A stretch of DNA of 64,000 bases from Druceiella hillmani (lineage: Eukaryota > Arthropoda > Insecta > Lepidoptera > Hepialidae): positions 11,969,501 through 12,033,500 of the forward strand of contig JAYKKI010000074.1 of NCBI GenBank assembly GCA_039881145.1, read 5' to 3'. The notes beneath the pieces are model-generated. The model was not told the origin of the DNA and did no database searches. It worked only from the letters and a program-made list of their open reading frames with translations. The position numbers and the translations under genes are program-made. Positions 27,709 to 41,400 of the stretch are shown piece by piece (position 1 is the first letter of the stretch; every line of letters starts with the position of its first letter).

Positions 27709-28810
27709 ATTCTGCAGAGAACATTGATATATATTATATCATATATATATAATCCAGGCTTCCTATCCACCAGGTTGTCGTACCAATGTGTCATTTGTGA
27801 TATCAAGTATATTTGTCGCTCACAAGATAAAGGAAAACATCATAAGGAAATTCAATGCAATGGCAAATGAGGTATCAATTGAAACTGGATTTGTAAAAAG
27901 GAAGAGAAAGCTGAGCGGTCCATCATTCATAAAAGTAATAGTTTTTGGTAATATAGGAATTGATAACTGCAGCATAGATGCAATGCACCAATTATTCAAT
28001 GAAGAATCTGTGGTAATGACGAAACAGGGTTTAAATTTCAGGTTTACTAAAGAAGCAGTAGAATTTATGAAAAGAATGTACAGAGAATCTATCGCTTTAT
28101 TTAAACATACCCTGCAAATTGATTGCAGAATCTTGCAGCAATTTAAAAATGTCAAGTTATTGGATAGTAGCTATATTAACCTGCCTAATAGTATGGAAAA
28201 TCTGTATAAAGTGTAAAAATTTATATCGGTAAACCGAAAAATCTGTATAAAGGTAGGGTGGTACTAGTTACAAAGGTTATGAGAGTAATACTAAGTCTGG
28301 AATAAAGTTACAATTAGTTTTTGATTACTTAAATCAGACATTGGATCAACTTAACATAACGGAAGGAGTAAGATCAGATCAAGGTTATAGGGGGCATTTG
28401 ATCGATATAGCAAGTAACGATTTGCTAATATCTGACCTTGGTTACTTTGTGCCAAGCTATTTTAAACAGATTAATGAAACGGTAGCTTATTTTATTAGTC
28501 GTTATAAATCTGATACCAATATATATGCTATAGAACAAATAAAAAAATGGAATTATTGGAATGTTTAAGAGATAAGCTATTTTTAGAAACTTTTTTAATC
28601 TTACACCACATACCACAGAATAAGTTCTATGTCATGTTCAATGTGCCCAATATCCTGCCCTATCACGTCGTGGGACTAAAATACTGTCAGTTAAAAGTGG
28701 GCGCGTTATATGCACCTCGCCGACCCCTTCGGGGATAAGAATTGTGAGCGGTATATTGTTTATTTTTTATTATTTTTATTTGCATAAAATATCAACGTTC
28801 TCTGTAGAAA
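27709..28810 (+). mobile_element. IS4-family insertion sequence relic (bacterial type), about 1.1 kb
   Basis: Inverted ends enclose a broken IS4-type transposase. The left end is 27709-27730 (TCTGCAGAGAACATTGATAT at 27711-27730). The right end is 28789-28810, whose reverse complement agrees at 19 of 22 positions. A 1.1-kb span is shorter than most IS4 elements, and the lost part corresponds to the transposase C terminus. I see no clear target duplication. The flanks are ordinary AT-rich eukaryotic sequence with (TA)n arrays, so this looks like an old insertion in a nuclear genome rather than a stretch of bacterial chromosome. IS4 elements are abundant in arthropod endosymbionts such as Rickettsia, Wolbachia and Cardinium, so one of these is a plausible donor (inference). 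Foreign contamination in the assembly is less likely because the copy is decayed. Confidence 0.72.
27788..28665 (+). pseudogene. IS4-family transposase, frameshifted and C-terminally truncated
   Basis: This is a relic of a DDE transposase that would have cut and joined the element's inverted ends. The first frame (27788-28216, 142 codons) contains ETGFVKRKRKLSG near the N terminus, as in IS4 proteins, and LLDSSYINLP near the end, holding the first catalytic Asp. A small duplication (AATCTGTATAAAG at 28199 and again near 28240) breaks the frame. It resumes without its own ATG at about 28263 with SYKGYESNTKSGIKLQLVFD and continues through LNITEGVRSDQGYR. ISDLGYF with the second Asp and AYFISRYKSDTNIY (to 28568) follow. 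A second shift at the A-run 28536-28542 moves to LLECLRDKLFLE. After about 28650 family similarity stops, so the Y-R-E-K segment with the catalytic Glu is gone. It cannot encode an active enzyme. Confidence 0.82.
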
Positions 28811-30954
28811 GAATAAAAAAAATCAAATTAAATATGTAGGAAACCAACCTATGAGTGTGTTCACATGTTTCTTTTAACATAAACTGAGATGAATATTGCA
28901 CCTCTAGTGTTGCTAATTCCAGAATCTGCTGCTGGATTTACAAATTAGTCCAAACTCTATACATTTTGCACATTGTCCTTTCTACTCTTTACATCAAACA
29001 GTTCCTAGAAAAATGCCTGTGACAGAGGGACCATCATCGAGGTAATTCCAAAATTGTTTGGTTTTCCGACTATTTGCTTGGATCACTAGAATGTATCATT
29101 CAGATTTTCAATGAAAGATAGCTCTAAATAAAATAAAATTATTATTATTTTTACTAAGTAAGATTAAGTTACATTAATTATGTACACTTATTAATCTACA
29201 CGTATTAATCGTAAAATTATGAGTGATTAATAGTAGTTTTACATGATTTATTCGGTTACCGCAATCCACTTAAAGGGGACACATTATAATATTTCGGCGA
29301 CATGTTACTCTTAATCCATTACATATTATTCTACAATTATTTTGAAACCGTGAACACAAAAATATACTCTTGAAACAATATTATTCCATAATAAATTTGA
29401 AACTGTCAAACGTTAAATAAAACAAGTAGTTCATATACCTATTTGCTTTGTTTTTTCATCGGGTTAATGAATTAAATAAAAAAAAAAATTTTTTTTAACA
29501 TTTTTATATTTTTCAGTATTCAAGATTACTAAATAACTATACTGATATCATAAATGGAGAAATTCGAAAATATTTTACCTTTAGAAACCGTGTTAGTACC
29601 TATGTTCATAAATTGTTAAATTTAACGAATTTCCGCAAAGAAAATAACGCCACTGAAACTGCTTATAAGTTGAAAATTTCCAAAAATTCGTTATATTTCC
29701 ATATTTCTATGGAAGAAGTTAATAAAATTATGAACAGTGTATAGATGAACAAAATTTATAGATGAACAAAATTTAATATTTGTATAGATGAATAAAATTT
29801 CATAAACTGATAGTTATCACATTTTTTACTACTAATTTTCAAACTTGAACGAATTAAACAGCTTTTGATTATTTATTATCTGTGAACTACGTACTGATAG
29901 GCAGATGTATATGTAAAATGTTTCGTTCTTTTTAAATGATCTTATATCTATCTTGGTTTTTATTCTTTAGAGGCAAAGGACTCAAAAAAAATTTAAATTT
30001 AAAAATATTGTTTCAATGTTTTTAAAATGATAAACCCCGTATCTATTCCATTTATTCTAACAGAAAATTAGCAATTCGAAAAAAAAAATTAACATCTATT
30101 TCAAAATTATTTACTGAAAGGATAGTAATATTATAAGATATTATTAAAAAAATACATTATTATAATACGATGTCACAGTAATATGTTTTATTTTTTTTCA
30201 AATATATGCTGCAATTATTCTAGGTAATTTTCCATAAATATGTCATGAAACACGTAGAGCAAGTTACTTTTTCTCCTTACTATTTATTCATAATTTTTCT
30301 GACGTATTTCTTTTTTAATCCTCTTTTAGTTGAAATATAATATTTTACATTAATCCATCATATTCTGACGGCATGCTTCTTTAAAGTAATCTTGTAAGGT
30401 TCAATAAAGTATAGTTCAGTAGACGGTATTTCCAATTCATTTAAATTTATATTGCACCCGCGCTATTGGTGTTGGGCTAATGCCTGCCACTGCAGTCTCT
30501 CTTGCATCCTAGTCCGCGACTGCTGCTTCGCTTGAATCAGCGCCCGTTCGTGGATACGCCCGTACACAAATATATGTTACAATAAGTTAAGTAATTAAAA
30601 TAAAAGAAGATATGTAAAAACTCTGAGATTTGTTCGACCAGGTCAACTGTACTTTTGGAAATTACAGTGAATGGAAATAAGGCCTTCCATTTATTATTAA
30701 GTAGAAACTGACAACTGATAAATTTAACAAAATTTTTAAGTTATGTCGATTTTAACAAATACAATATACTTAATAATATATATTTATCTTTTATTCCAAT
30801 ATGGTAAAGATTTATTAGCCTAAAACAGTTACCGAATGTGGTTATTCCAGAAATTTGATAGTTACAATTACCAGAAGTTATTAAACATAATGATTTTATT
30901 TCAATTATTTAGATAACAAATGTTTCTCTTCACAATACTCTATTAAACACAAAC
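28811..30954. other. Non-coding; small tandem repeat; short coding-like patch
   Basis: AT-rich. TATAGATGAACAAAATTT occurs three times at 29740-29800. At 30470-30570 a GC-rich patch is open on the minus strand for about 34 codons, reading YGRIHERALIQAK and then RMQERLQWQALAQ before a stop. I do not recognise it and find no good splice acceptor. Confidence 0.4.
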
Positions 30955-31052
30955 ATATATATATATATATATATATGTATGTATATGTATGTATATACAT
31001 ACACACATACACATACATATATGCACATATATATATATATATATATATATTT
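30955..31052. repeat. (TA)n microsatellite, compound
   Basis: TA repeats with TATG and CACATACA interruptions. Confidence 0.93.
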
Positions 31053-34000
31053 GCATGGAAGTTGTCTACATACTACTTAATTTTTATTTTATAAGAACGC
31101 TTTTCTTGAAAGTTTGCTTTCCAGAAATGTTCAAGATAAAACAATGAACTAACGTTATTAAAAACATGCCGATCATGATCCAGATTACGCAACCTGTGCA
31201 AAGTAAACCTAATGCCAAAGTGGGGCCATTTAAAAGAAAACTAGAATGCACACACGTATCCACACAGATATGCACATAGGCGAAGCCTTAAATTTTTGAA
31301 CGACCCATTTTTTTGAGTTCAGGAAAATATATTGATATTTTCGAAAATTTACGACACCAGAGGATACTTAACATTTTCAACTCCTTACTCCTGTAAGGAT
31401 TTGCAAATGTGAATATTTAAACTTAATTTCTTCTGGTAATTGTAAAATTATACATCTAGTTAATAACTCCCGGTTTTTAAATAAAACGAATGATACCAAC
31501 ACAATTGATTTTTATTATAACAATGATGTTATTCAGTGATCTAAACAAATGTTTAACAAGTATGTGCAGATGAAATTCCTTTTAATGTAAATTGTGTAAT
31601 TAGTGCCCAATATTTGCACAAATTTTCATAAGTAAAGTTATTTTTCATGCATGAAAATCAAAAAGGCTTTTACTATTACAGGCAACCGTTTTAGGCACGC
31701 ATGTTAATGAAATAAAGAACATTATTTTGTAATCGCAACAAATTCTCACGTTTATTTATTTAGGTCTGGTCCTTCAATTTTAAAACTACGAGAGCTGTGC
31801 TTGACTTATGCTGTTAGTGTAATTCAAAGTTTGCCGTTGATCTCGTTAGCGATACGGGATGAGCCGAGAGTGTGTTAAAACCGTTAAACCGCGCGCATCC
31901 CACTTGTCTGTTAACACCATGCAAAAAGATATTTTATACTTGGCGCGTTGTTAATTAATCTCGCCTCGATGTACAATATTTGCTGTTGAGCTTCATTTAT
32001 TTCTGGCGGTAATCGCTTTATTAGAGCCATTAGAATGAAGGACGTCGATAACTTAATCATAAAGTGTATTATTTGTCACAATATAAAGAAATAATAATGC
32101 CATTATGTGGAGTACATTACAAAAAATGTGTCGATAATCGTACTTGTACAATTTTCTTTTTTAAGGTTTAGAGAACAATGCATCATTGAATTTTTATGAA
32201 GTTAAATAAATTTTAATTTATATTGATGGGAATTTTGTAAAAACAACCTGCTTCCAAATTATAATATTTATATAGTAATTTATCCACTCCAATATGTCAT
32301 GGCTTTTTGATGAAAATGATTATCGCTGCGCTTTTATGCTTCTCGCCTAGCAATTAAAATACCGAAATCATTAAGCACAATGTAATAAAGATAACCATCA
32401 AAATAACTTCCGATGATTACATAATAAGTAAAACAATATTTTCATTTAACTTTTTGGTTTACCAATTTTCATGGCATAAAAATATATTCTTGCAATAATT
32501 GAAAGTACTTAATTTACATTTAATTATGTCATACATCTAAAGATTTATATCAGTTATTAAACATTTTTAACTATTAGATTTTAAGATATTAAAACATGTT
32601 TCCTCTATAATTTACAGATATAGAGGATTGATATATTTGTACTAAGACGGTACCTTATATAAACGGCACAATTTCTTAGAATCATTCATGTAGGATAGTC
32701 AGCTACGTTACTATGGTCAGATTACTCATACTTATTATTTTGTGACCCATATCTTACAAAAGTAATAACTTCGATTAGATATGTGAGTTTTATGTGACTT
32801 ATTCCATTTTTTGTGAGAAAAGAAATAATTGTGATCGCTGAAAATTGTCATCGCTCTTTGTGTATAATCCATCCACGTATGCCATTATGCGTGCATCCGT
32901 CTGATTGTGCCTGCCAATATGTTGTAAATTGTTTCTACCTTGTAAGTAAACAGATACATAGTGTATCACATAGCTAATTTCCGAGCAAAGTAAATGATTG
33001 AAATATCCTTTATTCAAAATAAAATGAACTAGGTGCTTTTGTACAGTGAAGGCGGGCGTAGTAAATCATATCGGTTGTGTGGTCTCATTATAATAAGCGC
33101 TTTATAAGCAAAACAATAGAATAACGAGCGACAGCTAAAACAAACTATAACGGGGTAAACAATAATTAAAACCAACAAAACACGTGATATTTAATAGTTT
33201 AAGGCGTACGACCAACAAACACATTAATAAAAAAAATTAAATCGACTCAGGTCGACTTACATCCCTGTAAATGTTAAGCATTACAATTCATTAATGAAGA
33301 AAAGGATAGAACATACAACTAAACAAGCATTGACAAAGGGGGGAGACATTTAGTGGCAACGCACACTTCTTGATTTATGCATTGACTGAATGGAAAATTG
33401 GACACCGACTTGTCATACTAAATTTAATAGTTGGTGGCGGCTGATTCTCCACATGCAATAGTCGTTCGCCTACATTGCGCGTAATATAAAAAAGTAAGTA
33501 ATATAAAACAAAAAATTGTAGATAAAGTTCCGACGCGCGATGGGAATTTACTCCTTAAGTACGATTGCCTTGGAATGAATAAAATAGGTAACACTGTATA
33601 TAAATATAAATATAATGAAACATTAGAAAATGTAAATGGAAAATTGTTCAATAAAATAATGCTGACAATACAATTATTTTCAAGTAAAACCCAAGTGAAC
33701 AGGATCAAATTTATCTAACAAAATTAGGAAAAAACATTTATTAACGTCTGACTAATAAATTAAAATTAAATTTTTTTTTTATTTTGTAGGATAGAAGACA
33801 TCAAATATTTACACATAATGACATTTAATGATTATATATTGATACAAATGAAACTGAACAGGTATTGGGAGAAGTTATCAAGGTTCCAGTTCTTTTGAAA
33901 ACAGATAAGATAAACTTTTGAAAACAATAAACCGACAAGTTTTTAGGTTTTCAGATATTGCAATCGATAAAAGCTTTTTCAAAATGATCTGCAAGTTTAA

Positions 34001-36322
34001 CAATAGTAAATTATATGTTAGTTCTAACTACCGATAGACATTAAACTACTAAGCAATTAAATGACACATGCAATATTTCATAAGCGCATATAAAAGGAAA
34101 GACAACATTTTCTTTATACTAAAGCTAACTAACATTTTTATCATCGCTATTTATATAGAATAACTTTATTGAAAATCAGGTCGATGTATTGCCATTTCAA
34201 TACTAATTTTGTATTTTCAATATACTATTTTCATAGAACGGTCAATATAGTCTATATCATAGGAATAAATTACATCCTATTCATACTGCGCATTCGGAGC
34301 ATACCGGATGAGCATTCAGTACACAAACATTTTTCAGCGTAAGTTGAAGGTCCCAAAGTGAGTTAGACAAATATTTATACGAGAAAGAAAAATATTTTCA
34401 TGTATTCCCTGATTTTTGTACATAATTGACCGGTGGATTTAATTCAGTTTAAGTTTTGCTAAAGAATACTTATATTCTTTTGTATGTACGTCACTATACA
34501 GTAATTTTATAACGGGTAGTCTTATAAGTATTTGTTAAAATTAAACCATTTTTTGTATATTGTCTCAAAGAGATTCAAACGCTTTTAAATTGTTCGGAAA
34601 ATAATTTAGAATAGTTTAAAAATATTTTCAGATAAAGACATAAATTTTGTAGGAAAGATGCTAAAGTGTCAGTGAAAATAACCAATTCTCAAAAGCATTA
34701 CGCGAAATGGTGTAAACACTTATAGTATTACCAATAAAATATCGGTGAAAACTTAAATATGAAGCATCACTTCACTTCTTGAGGTAAGTTAAAACATATT
34801 ACAAAAACAGATCTACGGAAAAGTCTAGACATTTTTACTGACCTTCAAAAGAATAGGACCTAACTAGTTTTGCTAAGGTGGAAAATTTCATCGAAAACCT
34901 AAAGCAAATTAAGCTATTTTCCGACGACTTTTATATACAATTTATTTTTATTACATCAATCGTTCAAACAGTGTCAGAAAATCAGTGCTCAATGTGAAAA
35001 ATCATAGAGATAAATAAAAAGAAAAATTTTGTCAGAAAATACGGCACAGATTCTATAAGATTTTAAAGAAAAATCGCAAAGATCGAAGTTCTGACTTTTA
35101 CGAATATCGTACCAAAAATGGCTGTATTTGGTTATTTAGATGAAGTCTGAATATAATGTAACTTATTTGTATATTTAATACTAGTGTTTTTAGAAAAAAA
35201 AAACGATAAATATTAGGACATTATTTATATACCCATAACACCAGCCCCGTTAGCGATGTGTCACCAAGATGAAGCAATTTGCAAAACCAGTAAATAAACT
35301 TTTTTACATATTTTAGAAAAGAAAAGATACACACAGTAGTCAATCTGAAGTATATGGTGTTATCGTTGACGCCTGATTTTTATAACATAAATGAAGTTCC
35401 ACTAATATCTGAAACATTTTTAAAAATTAATATAAATATTTACGGCCAATAACGAGCACATGAATATTATTATATTCGACGGTTATTTAACGGCATCTAT
35501 TAAAGAAAATTAGTATTCCTTGAAAGGCAAAATACTGGATCAAAACTATTGTATCAACCATATTAATTACGGCTTATCCAATATCGATTCAAAAAATGCT
35601 TAATTTTATCTTACTTACAATGACCAAAACATTTGTAATATGACCCTATTCGTAAGTACGAAAACAATTTATAGCATATATGAAAAATATTAAAAATATG
35701 TAACACAAAATCAAAAAAAAGTTTTAAAAATATGGAGAATTGTACCGTACTTCAGGAAGCGAATAAAAAAACCGTGGTTCATTTTTTTCGAAATTGGACT
35801 TTAATGTCGAAAATTTAGAGAGAGACATTATGATGATATTGTTAACAAATATAAACCATGACTAAATTGTTAACAAATATAAACATGATAACGAAATGGG
35901 ACTAGAAATACCCAACGATATATAAATATAATGTATTCTTATAAAATTCTGGAAAAAAGCTTAAGCTCATCATTGCAACAATTTTATGTTTTACAGGAAA
36001 CCACTTCAATACTGTCTTTTGAAGTAAATGAAAAAAAAACTTTTGAGTTAATGCGTATATTACAACTGCTGATTTGTCGTGCTTAAAAACAGTCAAAATT
36101 GTATGTAATAAACACGACTGTAAATAGATTAACATCCGAAATCTATAAAATAATCTGTTGGCAAAATGTACAGACTCAAAATTATTAATAACATTACCAC
36201 AGAATGAGCTGCAACCTTTATAAAAAACCTATGACATATATGAAACAATTGTTTTTTAAAAACCTATCAAGCAAAATATTAATATTAAACTATTTTCAAA
36301 ATTGTAATATTTTCGAACGTAA

Positions 36323-36326
<4 letters not shown>
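31053..36326. other. Non-coding, no gene seen
   Basis: AT-rich. A 36-base period repeat (ATTGTTAACAAATATAAAC twice) lies at 35838-35888. GC-richer patches occur at 31790-32060 (listed separately) and about 33040-33540, where AAATCGACTCAGGTCGACTT forms a short palindrome. Confidence 0.5.
31790..32060. promoter_or_regulatory. GC-richer island, candidate cis-regulatory element
   Basis: This non-coding patch stands out from its AT-rich flanks. It contains TTAATTAATC and TAATCGCTTTATTAGAG, which look like homeodomain-type sites, within less biased sequence. It has no open frame of note. The regulatory reading is inference from composition and AT-core sites only. Confidence 0.25.

Positions 36327-36360
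<34 letters not shown>
36327..36360. repeat. (TA)n microsatellite
   Basis: About 30 bases of alternating TA. Confidence 0.95.
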
Positions 36361-36363
<3 letters not shown>

Positions 36364-36759
36364 AAAACATATTAGGTAATTTCCTACGGAATTAGAAATC
36401 ATTAATTTTTGTATCTTTATATTTATTTGCGCTATAAGACCTACCTTCGTGTTTACTTTCAAAACTATAGGTCAACCGGATGTATCATATGCATCGCAAG
36501 CCGTTTCGGAAAAAAAATGTTGATAGATAAAAGGCCGAACGAACAGACAACAGGGATCCTATAAAGTTTCCTTTTTTTATTTTGAGGAATAGAATCGTAA
36601 AAATCATTGAAGGAGCAATATTTATGCCATGTTAATCGATGTAACTCCTATAAGTATCGTTTTCATTTTATACATATTAATAATAAATTCGTGCTTAGAT
36701 GAATGAATTTCCCAATATTTTTTATAATTTCATTATTTTTTTTTACAAAAAACAACTAA

Positions 36760-36882
36760 ACATATGAAATTGAAAGAACCGATGATATTGAAAATAAACA
36801 GGAACAAAACTTCACCATAGACAATTCAGGTGATAGGTGTAAAGATGATGATGGAAATAAAACTGATAATACAATAGCTTAA
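36760..36882 (+). other. Short hydrophilic open frame, possible terminal exon
   Basis: About 40 codons open to a TAA at 36880, reading IERTDDIENKQEQNFTIDNS and then KDDDGNKTDNTIA. This acidic, polar composition is unlike the Phe/Ile/Lys-rich noise frames around it. There is no ATG in frame. An AG at 36775 could be an acceptor, but the pyrimidine run is rather far upstream. No family recognised. Confidence 0.25.
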
Positions 36883-37080
36883 AACATGGACCTAAAATAA
36901 TTTCTTTAATATTTTCCATAAGAAAAATATTTAATATTTTTTATAAAAATGTTTTTTCCTTCCAAAAAGTTTATTTTATTCCTTTTATATGCACATATAG
37001 AATAAAGAAAATCAAAGTAATAAATCTGAATGAGATCGTGGACATCGTTTATTTAGAAGCATATAAAAAATACAATTTTG

Positions 37081-37575
37081 ACGGTACAACTTTGATGGTT
37101 GTATGAAAACAGTATAGTAAAATGACAAAAATTGTACCAAATTTATTTTATATGGATTGAAATTGAAACATATGATAGTTTAAATATTAGTAATAATAAA
37201 AATTTCAGCCAACTAAATGTTTTCGAAGGAACGGTCATCAGTTAACCCATTAAAGATACTATACGGTGTTTAGATTCGCTGGGCGCTGTGTGATATATTG
37301 AGGACGACTGATAATAAGTCAACTCCATAAACGTAGCTAATAAAATTTTCATTGAATATTGATTTGCAAAATATAACCGCTGCAGATAAAAATTTTTGAT
37401 GGTAGCTTGAAAAGATTTTAAAAGGACAAACTAATAAAGATTTTAGTCAGCGAAATATTTTCGAGGGAGAGGGTCATCAGATGAACCATTAAATTTATAA
37501 TGTCTAGGGCTCAGACTCAGTGGACGTGCAACATGTTTAAGCGTCAACTGACAATATTATCACCACCAAAAACGC
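37081..37575. repeat. Diverged tandem duplication, about 180-200 bp
   Basis: Two segments (37081-37345 and 37381-37575) share blocks in the same order: TTTGATGGT..G.TTGAAAA, a GACAAA block, TTTCAGCCAACTAAATG / TTTTAGTCAGCGAAATA, TTTTCGA.GGA, GGTCATCAG..GAACCATTAAA and a C.ACTGA.AATA block. Several indels separate them. It may be two copies of an unnamed repeat. Confidence 0.65.
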
Positions 37576-38436
37576 AAGAGAATGTTTAGAGAAACCCATT
37601 CAAGAGGGCGCCAGCTGCCGCTGTGTAAGTAGTGTGTGTGAAAATTAAAAGTATTGGAGTTTACTTAAAATAAAATCGAGTTGGAATATAAACCAATTAA
37701 AAACAGAATGAAAAGAAAATCTCCAAATATCATAAGGGATAAACATCTCACCGAAAACAAATTCCACGCCTCTAATTTATTTAAAATAATTGCTGATTTT
37801 GATACTGTAGGGTTATTTAATTTTATATTATTTAATTTTGTAAATAAAACTAGCGACATTTATCAATTTCGCACGAGTGAAATTTAATTATTGGATTAAT
37901 GTTTTTGATATGTACATTTTCTTTTGTTAATGTTGTCCCAGGCTTTATTTTTTTAACAAAAATATAATAATGTACCACTAAGTATACCCGTTCTCCTTTC
38001 TATTCTCTCTTGTATCTATGCAAATATATCGCACCGAAAGTCATAAAAATGTTTTGCAAGGGGTTTCATTTAAAGTACATTTAAATTTCTCTTAAACACA
38101 AACGGACTATTTTTAGATATAAAGTAGCCCGCTTTGACTTCTTGTGGGTGCCATTAAGTTTTTTATTTGAGGTTTCTTTTCACACATAATTTTCCTTTAA
38201 CAAATATAGTCCTGAATTTTATATAAATTAACAAAATAAAATGTACCGCGATATGATGCGCTCTTGATATTTCCGAACAAGGGACACTTTTACACTACCT
38301 CCTTCCTTCCTCATCTCCATGCGTGAATACAACATAAAGCATTTGGTTGAATGAAACCACATGAGCCTACAGAGAGAGCAAAATTTGGTATGGTGGCGGG
38401 CGCTACATGCATTGGTCAATGACAATGAACAGCAGT

Positions 38437-38481
38437 AAATACTAGATGACAGTAAAGTGCATTTAGGGTCATCTAGTATTT
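38437..38481. repeat. Perfect inverted repeat, 14-bp arms, 17-base loop
   Basis: AAATACTAGATGAC at 38437-38450 and its exact reverse complement at 38468-38481. Confidence 0.96.
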
Positions 38482-41400
38482 TAAAAATCTTCCTTTTTTG
38501 CACATCTAACAAGCAGTATGATATCGAAATCGGCTGATCATTTCAAATTTCGGCCTTAGTTTTTCAACCTATGTAATACGTTATCTAAGTCTTCGAACTG
38601 TATCCAAAAATATGTTTCCCTTGAACACTGCGTTTTATTGCTATTTAGAAAAAATAATAACAAATATTAATTAAATACCAAGAAAAAAATACATAGATTG
38701 ATTGAGAGTTCGTCCATTTTTTGCAGGATATTTCAGAAATCGTAAATAGGGAAGCAAAATTTTGGACATTTTCAAGTAAAGAAAAGAGGAATGCTTTTTG
38801 CGTATTTTCCGCCTGAGAGCGGTGTAGCGAAAAAACTGGGAAATGTGAGTAAAATTGTTTTCTACGAGCCTTGAAAACTATGCAGATTGATCACCTTGAA
38901 ACGTGAAGGCAAAGCAATATCCGCCTTCCTCATGCAATTCCGCCGACATAGATTTAGTGAACGCACGTAACAAAGACAAATCGCTCTAGAATAATATTTG
39001 TTTTCAAGATTTATCAGTTTACTTCCGTATTCGCCGGCGACTAAACAGTTTTGATATTTATTGTTTTTATTGTTAATACTAATTCATTGCTATTTGCTCC
39101 ATTTGTAGTTTCAAAGTAGAAATTATATCGAACGATAGAATGAAATATTATTTATGCGTTTGACGCAAAAAATGTTTGATTTCAGATGCTCTTGGTCACA
39201 TGCGTAATTTGAAGTTTTTTATTGAGTATTTATTTTATGTCAAAATTTGATACTTATGAAATAAAGAATAATTATTATTCAACCTAAACAAGTACGGTTA
39301 TAGCTACTGATGCCTTTTAAGTACGTACTATTAATTTATTTATGTAAAATCGGTGCCGAGACTCGCATTTGATTTCGAAATAAAAAGAAATTATAATTTT
39401 TATTTTTTTTCCTTAACAAATAAGTAGAGACTTTCACAAATATGGGTAAGCAAATAAACGTGTTGCAATTATAATCAAACGAGAAAGGAAACGGTGCACC
39501 ATTCGAAAAAAATAATGAAATAAATTCAGAGAGTGTTTTAAGGGAGAACAGTGGACACCGACCTTCGCAAGCTAGAGCTTCAACAAATAGTTTAATAAGG
39601 AACGAAAAGCTAATAGATAGTATTCACCGTCTTATTTTTGTCTTTAAACCTTTTATCTTGAAGCAAATATTTTAGTCATGAATCCATCAAAGAGTTTAAT
39701 TTTTCAAGTAAAATCCATATATTCTAATTGGACTTCACTCCAGCTAATGCTGTTATTGCTTTATCGATAAAAACGTACGTATCGAGAAGAATGCCTTAAA
39801 TTCCGAATGATATACTGTTGTCAGTTGAAGAGTCTATCTCTGGAGTGCAGCATTAAATCCTGACTATGTGGGTATATACCTCTAAACGCTATATGACGTA
39901 TAACTCTAAACGCTTTCAAACAAAAAGATTAAAGAGAAAAGAGACAATTATTTAAGTCCATATATAAGTGCCGAATTTTTTTTTAGCTAAAAACTTTTAT
40001 AAAATAAACACGTTAAAAACAAGATGATAGAAATTATTCAGGTAAAAATAAGGAAAGGAGTATTTACAACTCATGTACTATCCCTATGCTAAGTTTTATT
40101 TTCTTCGTTCAATTAGAAGTACCTAAATAAATTGATTATATAATCACTCAAAACCTCGCCATAACTGTTTGAAACGTATATAAATCTTTGCACTCAATTT
40201 AGTTTACGTCTGCCATTTCGATATTGTTGAAATTTTAATCTTGACGACTATATAAGGAGAATTTACTTATCGGCATATCCTTTATGAAAATCTTTTGACC
40301 GTAGGTTTTAAATTAGAAGAATATATAAAGATATGGGTTTAATTGAGATCCCAGGGTTGGTATCTCATATAAACCTTGTTTACCAGAGTCGTTTAAGTTT
40401 ATTATTCTTTTTGAATTAAGTATATAAGGTATATATATATATATATAAGGTATAAATAATTAAGTACATTAAAAGATACAATTTTCTGTAAACTTAGGTA
40501 ATATTTTATAAATAAGGTCATAACAATTTTGAAACAACGTACATACGTTCTTTGGCTTTAGCATTGTCTTATTATTACTAATTTTTTAACTTCTCGATGA
40601 GGTTACTATTGTTCAATCTTTATCAAAAATGTCTTCATAGAGTAATTTTAGGAAAAAATTAAAATAATTAATTATAAAATGATTATAGGACTTGCGGAGG
40701 CCAGCAATGATTTGCATAGATATTGCCACCCAGCTAGACGTAAGGCGTATAGCTTTGTGTCCGTATTTCTTAAAACTATGATAATTAAATGTTTTGTCCT
40801 TATTACTACAGATAAATAACTCATTCGTTCCTACAACTAAAGCAATTTTGGAAGTTTGCATGTGTTGCAAATAGTAATGGGCAAACGGTTGTTACTCATT
40901 GAATTTTAAAGTATATTTTAAAAGCTAATTTATAAATGTACGGAGGGGAATACTAGTCTCAAATACTTCCGTTCAAGTATTCAAAACATGTTATAATATT
41001 TATTTTGAACTTCATTAAAAATTATGTACTGACAAATTTCTGAATGATCTTGTATACGCAATATACCTGCTACATTTTTTTGTCGATTTTTTATCGTATA
41101 ATAATTAATACGATCAAAACATTTTACAAGTTTGGGTAAGTGAGCTGCAATTACTATTCTTTTATTGCACATTTGCTCAATTTTTACGGACAACCTATGA
41201 CTTTATATCGTAAAGCTAATGTCAATTTATCATTAAATGTGCAGGAATTCTGCTCGGCGAGGGGCATTATAAATCACAACTCCCAAATGAAAAATTCTTG
41301 AAATCATTTCGACATTTACTTTAGTTACGTTTACTAAATTTACTAAAACCTCACCACTTTTGTGTATTTATTCTGAAGTTGCTTATATTTGCTTCCATTT

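Noticed and set aside
38228..38512. 94-codon minus-strand frame
   Set aside because: It spans the perfect hairpin at 38437-38481 and shows no recognisable domain.
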